From assembly GCA_034408685.1 (NCBI GenBank), contig JAWXCP010000185.1, positions 1-21,455 on the forward strand: DNA of 21,455 bases, written 5' to 3'. A model generated the notes under the pieces. That model was not told the origin of the DNA. It saw nothing but the letters and a program-made list of their open reading frames with translations, and did no database searches. Position numbers and translations under genes: made by a program. This stretch comes from JANXVY01 sp034408685. Its GTDB lineage: Bacteria; Pseudomonadota; Alphaproteobacteria; Rhizobiales; Hyphomicrobiaceae. This document shows positions 16,498 through 21,455 of this stretch, in pieces (positions within the stretch are counted from its first letter, which is position 1; every line of letters starts with the position of its first letter).

Positions 16498-16821
16498 ATG
16501 GCCGACATGGAATTTCCAGCTGAAGTCAAACGGTACGCCCCCGATGCCGACGAGGCAGTCGTCAAGGCCATCGTCAAGCACTGTGGCATCGCCCTTCGCA
16601 GCAAGGACGGATCGTTCGTATCGTGCTCCAGCAAGGATGAACTCGCCACCGTTCGCGAGAGCTGGCTGAAGAAGAAACTCGCCGTTACGGACGACGACAA
16701 AGCCCTCGATGCCGCTATCGCGGGCATCTGCGAGACCATGAAGGCCGACAAGAACAAGAGCCGGGTCACATTCTACTACCTGCTCGCGCATAAGTTCGGC
16801 AAGCTCGGCAAACTGACTTGA
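16498..16821 (+). CDS. DUF2853 family protein
   Basis: Small soluble protein of 107 aa recognised as DUF2853 by length and the segments YAPDADEAVVKAIVKHCGIAL and SRVTFYYLLAHKFGKL. No function is established for the family. It is helical and charged, with no signal or membrane segment. The start ATG at 16498 has GAGAGGA just upstream. It appears to be its own unit, with 174 bp of non-coding DNA before it and almost 300 bp after it. Confidence 0.88.
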   Translation: MADMEFPAEVKRYAPDADEAVVKAIVKHCGIALRSKDGSFVSCSSKDELATVRESWLKKKLAVTDDDKALDAAIAGICETMKADKNKSRVTFYYLLAHKFGKLGKLT

Positions 16822-17118
16822 TTAAAACCTCAGATTGCGCAAGAAAAAATTTCTAACTTAAGTGGTGCTTTTACCCGTTGGCGCTAGTCGGGAAAGGGTG
16901 GTCCCACGGGCCATTGAACGACGCACTTTTTAGCCACCGAAAGTATGTGCTACAGTACCGGCGGAAATTGCCCTGAATTTGACCCAATGTCTGCCACCGT
17001 GGCCAGCAGTCCGCATTACGGCGGCCCGAAAATCCGATGCGATTGCTAAGGATGGCTGGTGCAGGCTCGGGGCGGCCGGGGATACCTCAGAATTTTGCTT
17101 TTTGTTGTGAGTTTTGCC
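16822..17118. other. 297-bp intergenic region before the GTPase cluster
   Basis: Probably holds the end of the DUF2853 transcript and the promoter of the downstream four-gene cluster. The first ~60 bases are A+T-rich (around AAGAAAAAATTTCTAACTT at 16841-16859). I cannot place promoter boxes or a convincing terminator hairpin, and I see no gene. Confidence 0.5.
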
Positions 17119-17424
17119 ATGAACGCGCCGACCATGAACGACTTGCGCAACGCCGTCCCAGCCCGCGACTTCGTCGATGACAGGATGTCCCAGGTCCGGG
17201 ACCTTTTGATCGGCGACCATGTTCGCGCCAACGAAGCCAGGATCGCGGCCATCGAATTGCGTATCCGTGATTTGGAAACCGAGCTGGCGCAGCGCCTCAA
17301 TGTGCTCCAGCAGCGGATCGAGACCCTTGCGAGCGATACGACTGTCGATCGTCAGACCGCTTTCGATGAGCTCGCTCGCAGCGTTGCCGATCTTGGTGAC
17401 AAGATCCGCGTCATCGCGCGCTGA
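17119..17424 (+). CDS. Small coiled-coil protein, first gene of GTPase cluster
   Basis: Not recognised as a known family. The protein is 101 aa from the ATG at 17119 (MNAPTMNDLRNA); a further upstream start at 17059 would add a short hydrophobic stretch and cannot be excluded. Residues about 35-70 form a clear heptad pattern (ARIAAIELRIRDLETELAQR and following), ending in a second amphipathic helix (FDELARSVADLGDKIRVIA). No signal peptide, Cys or catalytic motif. It lies 58 bp upstream of the membrane protein gene on the same strand, so it may bind the coiled coils of that protein. The ribosome-binding site is weak (GTGAG). Confidence 0.6.
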   Translation: MNAPTMNDLRNAVPARDFVDDRMSQVRDLLIGDHVRANEARIAAIELRIRDLETELAQRLNVLQQRIETLASDTTVDRQTAFDELARSVADLGDKIRVIAR

Positions 17425-17482
17425 CCAGAACAACGCGCGCTCAAAATCACTGCTGTACCCATTGAAAGTCTGCGTACCAGCT

Positions 17483-19678
17483 ATGTCGCAAGTCACAAAA
17501 CTCAAAGAGCTGCTTTTCCAGCCGGAAAGCGAGGCCATCGAAAAGCTCACGCGCCGCGTCGACGATGTGTACGACCGCGCCGGCACTGATGCTCGCTTCG
17601 AAGCCCACGTAACCCGATCGATCGACGGGGCGTTACGTGCCGCCGAAGCTACCAAACATGACAGCGTCTCGACCGCGCTCGCACCGCTTGTCGTCCGGAC
17701 CGTCAAGACCGAGATCACCAACAGCACAGACGAACTGGCAGACGCCTTGTATCCCTCGATGGGCCGCATGGTCCGCGACTATGTCTCAGCGCAAATTCGC
17801 GAGATGACGGAGAGTATCAACCGGCGTCTCGAAGAAAACGCGCTGATGGTACGGCTCACGGCTTGGACATCCGGCCAGTCCGCAGCCGAACTGGCCCTCG
17901 CCGAAGCTCAGCAATTACGGGTCGAAGACGTATTCCTCATCCGCCGCGCTACGGGTGAGCTGTTGGCCCGGTGGCCGGATGCGAACGGTCCTGGCAATTT
18001 GGACAACGTGTTCGGCGGCGTGCTGACCGCGATCAACGACTTTACCGCCGAGGCGTTCAAATCGGAGGGTTCGTCCCTTCGCGAGATCGACCTTGGCGGC
18101 AGCCGCGTCTATCTGCGCGTATCACCGTCCTACCTGCTCGCAGCCCGCTGTAAGGGCAGTGAGAGCGCAGCCGCCGAGAAGATCCTCGACGAGGAGTTCT
18201 TGAGCCTCGTTGAACGGTGTCGGGCAGACCTAGACGCCGCCGCTGCTCCCGACCCCACCCGCCCATCCGCCCAAAGTGCCCGTCGGCTCCAGCCGATGCT
18301 GTCGGATCTATCCGGCCGCCTTTCGACCCGCTTTGCCGGGATTGCGCCGGTCCGCGCCACCGCACGGAAGGGCATGCGCCCATTGACGTTTCTGGCGGCG
18401 CTGATCGGTTTACCGCTCACACTTTGGCTCGCCTGGGGCGCTTATACGCGGTGGGTCGAGACCAGCGTGGTGACGACAGCACGCAACATCATCGACGCAA
18501 CGGAGAGCATGTCGGGCTACCCGGCGGAGCTTAAAATCGAGCCTGGCGGCCGCACATTGACGATCCTTGGGCTGACGCCGTCGGCTGACGTCCAATCTTC
18601 GCTGGTCAAGCGCATCTCAGCCGCCCTTCCCGATGTCGCTGTCATCGATCGTCTGAACGCGCTGCCGACTAAAACCGACGTCAGGCCGTTGCTTGCCGAA
18701 ATCAAGCAGGACCAGTCGGCTTTCGAAACCCAGGTGCGAACCGCGACCGACCGCCGATTGCGCATCAGGGCCGCGAATATGTTGGCCAGTTCGGCCCGCG
18801 TTCTCGAAGCCGAAGCCGCCGTATCCGTTGGCGACAGCGCAGCCCTATTGAACCGGTTCTCCAAGGAAGCAGCCGTGCTCTCGGCCAGCCTCGAGCGCGC
18901 CACCTCTGAGTTGGCCGAGGCTGCATCAAGGGTGCAGGCGCTTGAACTTAGCCTTGCAGCGGCCGCCCGCGACGTCCTCGACACCAGCCCCGAAAGAGAT
19001 GCCCCAGGAGGCGTCCCAGGAGGCGTCCCAGGAGGCGTCCGGGTCGATGTCGGCGCGGATGGGGCGGCTGACAACCGGGGCGATATCCTGCTCAGCGCCG
19101 AGCGCGTGGCCGCAGCCGCACAGGCCCTCGCCGACCGCAGTGCCGTCAAGCGTCGTCTGGCAGCCGAAACCAAAGCCCTCAACGCAGAAACCACGGCACT
19201 GAAGAACGAAACCGCGGCGCTTAACGCAGAAACCACGGCTCTCAAAACCGAAGCCACAGTGCTGAAGTCTGAAATCGCAGCGTTGTCAGCTCGCGGCCTG
19301 ACCCCGCGCGAGCAGCTTGTGCAGTTCACGAGGTCCCACGCGGTGTTCTTCAATGAGGGGACCACCTTTAGAAACGCGGCAGCCACAGGTCGCACGCTCG
19401 ACGAACTTGCAGCTCTGATGTTGCGCGATACGGCCCGCCTGCGCATTGTCGGATACACGGACGATGCCGGCTCGCCAGCAACGAACTCCGCCCTCGGTCA
19501 AGGCCGCAGCGAAGCCGTGGCTGCTGAACTCGCCCGCCGTGGCGTTGCGTCCGCCCGGCTGATCGTCCTGCGCCGGACATCGCCAGAAAACAACGTCAGC
19601 CCCGTTTCTGGAGCCGGTAGCTCGAACCGCCGCGTCGAGTTCGAAGTTGGATTTATTGGTGAGGGCGACGAGGAATGA
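17483..19678 (+). CDS. Inner-membrane OmpA-domain protein with roadblock-like, BON-like and coiled-coil regions
   Basis: A 731-aa protein predicted to span the inner membrane once. I start at the ATG at 17483 (MSQVTKLKELL); the open frame upstream overlaps the previous gene and has poor composition. Cytoplasmic residues 1-295: a helical region, then about 147-225 with a roadblock/longin-like pattern (VEDVFLIRRATGELLARW ... VYLRVSPSYLLAARCKG). The membrane helix is about 300-320 (LTFLAALIGLPLTLWLAWGA). Periplasmic side: a BON-like segment (about 336-393), a long Ala-rich coiled coil with six near-perfect heptads at about 561-603, a PGGV repeat before it, and an OmpA domain (about 612-725). The peptidoglycan-binding pair is Asp660 and Arg675, 15 residues apart as in OmpA, and NRRVEFEV ends the domain. 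The stop overlaps the GTPase start (ATGA), suggesting a shared function. Confidence 0.88.
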   Translation: MSQVTKLKELLFQPESEAIEKLTRRVDDVYDRAGTDARFEAHVTRSIDGALRAAEATKHDSVSTALAPLVVRTVKTEITNSTDELADALYPSMGRMVRDYVSAQIREMTESINRRLEENALMVRLTAWTSGQSAAELALAEAQQLRVEDVFLIRRATGELLARWPDANGPGNLDNVFGGVLTAINDFTAEAFKSEGSSLREIDLGGSRVYLRVSPSYLLAARCKGSESAAAEKILDEEFLSLVERCRADLDAAAAPDPTRPSAQSARRLQPMLSDLSGRLSTRFAGIAPVRATARKGMRPLTFLAALIGLPLTLWLAWGAYTRWVETSVVTTARNIIDATESMSGYPAELKIEPGGRTLTILGLTPSADVQSSLVKRISAALPDVAVIDRLNALPTKTDVRPLLAEIKQDQSAFETQVRTATDRRLRIRAANMLASSARVLEAEAAVSVGDSAALLNRFSKEAAVLSASLERATSELAEAASRVQALELSLAAAARDVLDTSPERDAPGGVPGGVPGGVRVDVGADGAADNRGDILLSAERVAAAAQALADRSAVKRRLAAETKALNAETTALKNETAALNAETTALKTEATVLKSEIAALSARGLTPREQLVQFTRSHAVFFNEGTTFRNAAATGRTLDELAALMLRDTARLRIVGYTDDAGSPATNSALGQGRSEAVAAELARRGVASARLIVLRRTSPENNVSPVSGAGSSNRRVEFEVGFIGEGDEE
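19004..19039 (+). repeat. 12-bp in-frame repeat (PGGV units)
   Basis: Three perfect units of CCAGGAGGCGTC (19004-19015, 19016-19027, 19028-19039), encoding PGGV three times. They form a flexible linker inside the periplasmic coiled-coil region of the OmpA-domain protein. Confidence 0.9.
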
Positions 19679-20181
19679 GCGGCGGGGCCTATAAGGTCAT
19701 GCTGCTCGGTGATATCGGTGTTGGGAAGTCGTCGCTCGTCCGTCGGCTTGCGTTCGACCATTTCACCAGCGAATATAAGCCGACCATTGGCGTCGAAATT
19801 TATCAGCACCGGTTGCCGAATGTGGGCAGCGCGGGCGTGGTGTTGATCCTCTGGGACACCGACGGGAATTTCGGCGATGCGGTGCTCCGTCATGTTTATG
19901 TCAAGCAGGCGTCGGCCGCGATGATCATCGCTGACCGCACCCGGCCAGAGACCGTCTCGACCATGATCCGGCTCGGCGACGGTTTCGCCCAGTTGATGCC
20001 CGGTCGCGCCGTACATTTTATCGTCAACAAAAGCGACCTCCCGTCGGCTGACGGCATCGACGACCTCGTCAGTCGCCTTGCACCCCATACGCCGATGACG
20101 CAAACCAGCGCCTTGGACGGCACCAACGTCCAACAAGCGTTCCTCGACACCGCACTGGCAATTGAGCGCCGTGGCACATGA
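19675..20181 (+). CDS. Ras/Rab-like small GTPase
   Basis: A 168-aa single-domain GTPase of the Ras superfamily, similar in layout to eukaryotic Rab proteins. G1 is GDIGVGKS (residues 12-19), G2 is Thr37 in YKPTIGVEI, G3 is WDTDGN (60-65), G4 is NKSD (118-121) and G5 is TSA (144-146). In Rab proteins G3 reads WDTAGQ; here Ala is Asp and the catalytic Gln is Asn65, which suggests altered or partner-dependent hydrolysis. The C-terminus (ERRGT) has no Cys, so membrane attachment by prenylation is excluded. Bacterial members of this kind have been grouped as Rup-type or MglA-like GTPases; I place it only as Ras-superfamily. The start overlaps the upstream stop (ATGA), and the end overlaps the kinase start by 11 bases. 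Confidence 0.92.
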   Translation: MSGGAYKVMLLGDIGVGKSSLVRRLAFDHFTSEYKPTIGVEIYQHRLPNVGSAGVVLILWDTDGNFGDAVLRHVYVKQASAAMIIADRTRPETVSTMIRLGDGFAQLMPGRAVHFIVNKSDLPSADGIDDLVSRLAPHTPMTQTSALDGTNVQQAFLDTALAIERRGT

Positions 20182-21310
20182 CTCCTACCGTTTCGAGGCT
20201 CTGCCAGCGGCAACCCGCTTTTTCGCCATCCGCGGCGTGTTCGGCTTGGTCTGGATCGACCATGACCTGATCGTCCGCCGGACCTTCGGGCACCTGTCGG
20301 AGTTCGTCGGCGTCAACCGCCCATTGACCGAAACCGTCGTCGCCTTTGTCGGCTCCGAAGACCATATCGCGACCTTCAGGAACGATCCCGGTCAGTCGTT
20401 CGAACTCCCCGGCGTCACAATCGTCAATTCGGCCGACAGTAAGAACCGGGTCAACCTTTCCCTGTTCTACGACACCGAGCAGAGTTGCTACTTGTTGCTC
20501 GTTGCGCGCGCGACGCTGGACGCGACACTCGAGATCGAGATCGTCCGCCACGCACGCGCGCGCCTGATTGCCGAAGCCGACACCAGCCTCAAAGCGCGCG
20601 AACTCTTGCGCGCCAACCGCGATCTCGAACAGTTCGCAGCGATCGTCTCGCACGACCTGAAGGCGCCGATGCGCGCACTTCAATTTCTCACCGATGACAT
20701 GCAAGCTTCCGCCGACGTTGGCGACGCAGACGAGATCCGTGCGCGCCTGTCTCAGATCCGGGCGCAAGCGCAGCGCATGTCGTCGATGCTGTCTGGGTTG
20801 CTTGAATATTCGAGCGTCGGCCGCAAAGCGATAGCGGTCGAGGAGGTCGATACCCGCGTCCTGGCCGAGGCGATCGCGTTCTCGATCCCCTTTGGCACCG
20901 GCATCCAAACCGCCGTTTCGGGCGACTGGCCCAAGATCAGAACGCTTGGTGCGCCACTCGATCTCGTGCTGCGCAACCTCGTCGACAATGCCGTCAAGCA
21001 TCACGACCGCGATTTCGGCCGCATCGAATTGCGTTGCGCCGTGTCCGACGCCGACCTCGTGATCACCGTCTCCGACGACGGGCCGGGGATCCCGCCCGAG
21101 TACCGCGCCGCCGTGTTTCTTCCCTTTCGGACGCTTGGCCAACCGGGCAGTCCGACATCGGGGATCGGCCTCGGCTTAGCGCTGGTCCAGCGCGCGGTCG
21201 AAAGCGCTGGCGGCCGGATCAGTTTGATGCCGAATGACCGTGCCGAACGTGGCACAGCGTTCGAAGTCCGGTGGCCGAAGGTTTTGGACACTAGCGTGCT
21301 TTTGGCATGA
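20171..21310 (+). CDS. Soluble histidine kinase, last gene of GTPase cluster
   Basis: Cytoplasmic sensor kinase of 379 aa from the GTG at 20171, overlapping the GTPase stop by 11 bases; a TTG at 20162 would add three residues. No membrane helix. Residues about 15-110 look PAS-like (VFGLVWIDHDLIVRRTFG). A coiled-coil linker leads to HisKA with His161 in IVSHDLKAPMRALQ, then HATPase with an N-box (NLVDNAVKHH) and G-boxes (SDDGPGIPP and GIGLGLALV). All catalytic motifs are intact. No response regulator lies in the window; one could follow beyond its end. The tight overlap suggests that its activity is tied to the GTPase or the membrane protein, but this is inference. Confidence 0.9.
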   Translation: MAHDSYRFEALPAATRFFAIRGVFGLVWIDHDLIVRRTFGHLSEFVGVNRPLTETVVAFVGSEDHIATFRNDPGQSFELPGVTIVNSADSKNRVNLSLFYDTEQSCYLLLVARATLDATLEIEIVRHARARLIAEADTSLKARELLRANRDLEQFAAIVSHDLKAPMRALQFLTDDMQASADVGDADEIRARLSQIRAQAQRMSSMLSGLLEYSSVGRKAIAVEEVDTRVLAEAIAFSIPFGTGIQTAVSGDWPKIRTLGAPLDLVLRNLVDNAVKHHDRDFGRIELRCAVSDADLVITVSDDGPGIPPEYRAAVFLPFRTLGQPGSPTSGIGLGLALVQRAVESAGGRISLMPNDRAERGTAFEVRWPKVLDTSVLLA

Positions 21311-21455
21311 ATGAGGCTGCACTGACGCATGTGGTCGTCTGCGGCGCGCTGATGCTTCCCACGTCACAGATCATGTTCTATTGTCTGACAAGACATTAGT
21401 TTCTTTGAAATGAATGTAATCGCGCGGGCAAGTGCCCGGCGAGCACGTGCAACGC
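21311..21455. other. Region after the kinase gene, with small inverted repeats
   Basis: No complete gene is seen. TGTCT-gaca-AGACA (21382-21395) is a perfect short palindrome in an A+T-richer stretch and might be an operator or promoter element for a gene beyond the window. CGGGC-aagt-GCCCG (21425-21438) is a second small hairpin. Neither has a T-run, so no terminator can be claimed. Confidence 0.35.

Noticed and set aside
17219..17482. Upstream extension of the OmpA-domain gene by 88 residues
   Set aside because: Overlaps the coiled-coil gene in another frame, is Ser/Arg-rich, and the MSQVTKLKELL start at 17483 is more natural.
16930..17769. 279-aa open frame on the minus strand
   Set aside because: Lies opposite the coiled-coil gene and the start of the OmpA-domain gene, shows no domain pattern, and has the Ser/Arg-rich composition typical of a frame opposite a high-GC gene.
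20069..21142. 357-aa open frame on the minus strand
   Set aside because: Antisense to the kinase and GTPase genes, whose motifs are unmistakable; no domain seen.

Overview
The window is a chromosomal segment, high in G+C, from an alphaproteobacterium, most likely Hyphomicrobiales. The evidence is the pstA-pstB-phoU-phoB order, the alphaproteobacterial extension of PstA, the IS1380-type transposase, and the high-GC codon use. The species cannot be named from the sequence alone.

Layout: (1) 1-3481 (+): 3' part of the phosphate uptake and Pho regulon operon: pstA (5' end outside the window), pstB, phoU, phoB. (2) 3503-7066 (-): a 1187-aa hybrid histidine kinase with an SSS/SLC5 transporter-like sensor, PAS, HisKA, HATPase and receiver domains (CrbS-like), ending 21 bp from the end of phoB. 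(3) 7139-8668: an IS1380-family insertion sequence, 72 bp from the kinase start codon. Its transposase is frameshifted by about 26 extra bases that contain a small hairpin. (4) 8870-10562: mscL with a strong terminator, a convergent zinc-ribbon methyltransferase gene, and tRNA-Gly(CCC). (5) 10632-15783: a metal and envelope block: a family-2 glycosyltransferase and znuA on the minus strand, then divergent DUF1007 and NicO-type metal transporter genes (ATGA overlap). A Zur-like half-site lies upstream of znuA. (6) 15871-16821: a secreted thioredoxin-like protein and a DUF2853 protein. (7) 17119-21310: a tightly packed four-gene cluster: a small coiled-coil protein, a 731-aa inner-membrane protein with a C-terminal OmpA-type peptidoglycan-binding domain, a 168-aa Ras/Rab-like GTPase, and a soluble histidine kinase.

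Cluster 7 is the most interesting part. The membrane protein appears to carry a cytoplasmic roadblock/longin-like domain, one transmembrane helix, a BON-like segment, a long coiled coil and a peptidoglycan-binding OmpA domain. Its stop codon overlaps the GTPase start (ATGA), and the GTPase gene overlaps the kinase gene. Since roadblock domains are known partners of small GTPases (MglB with MglA), I infer a trans-envelope device. It would link the cell wall to a small GTPase and a phosphorelay. This is a hypothesis from domain order and gene overlap only.

Several envelope-related genes here carry in-frame minisatellites (units of 12, 15 and 18 bp), a secondary theme of the window.
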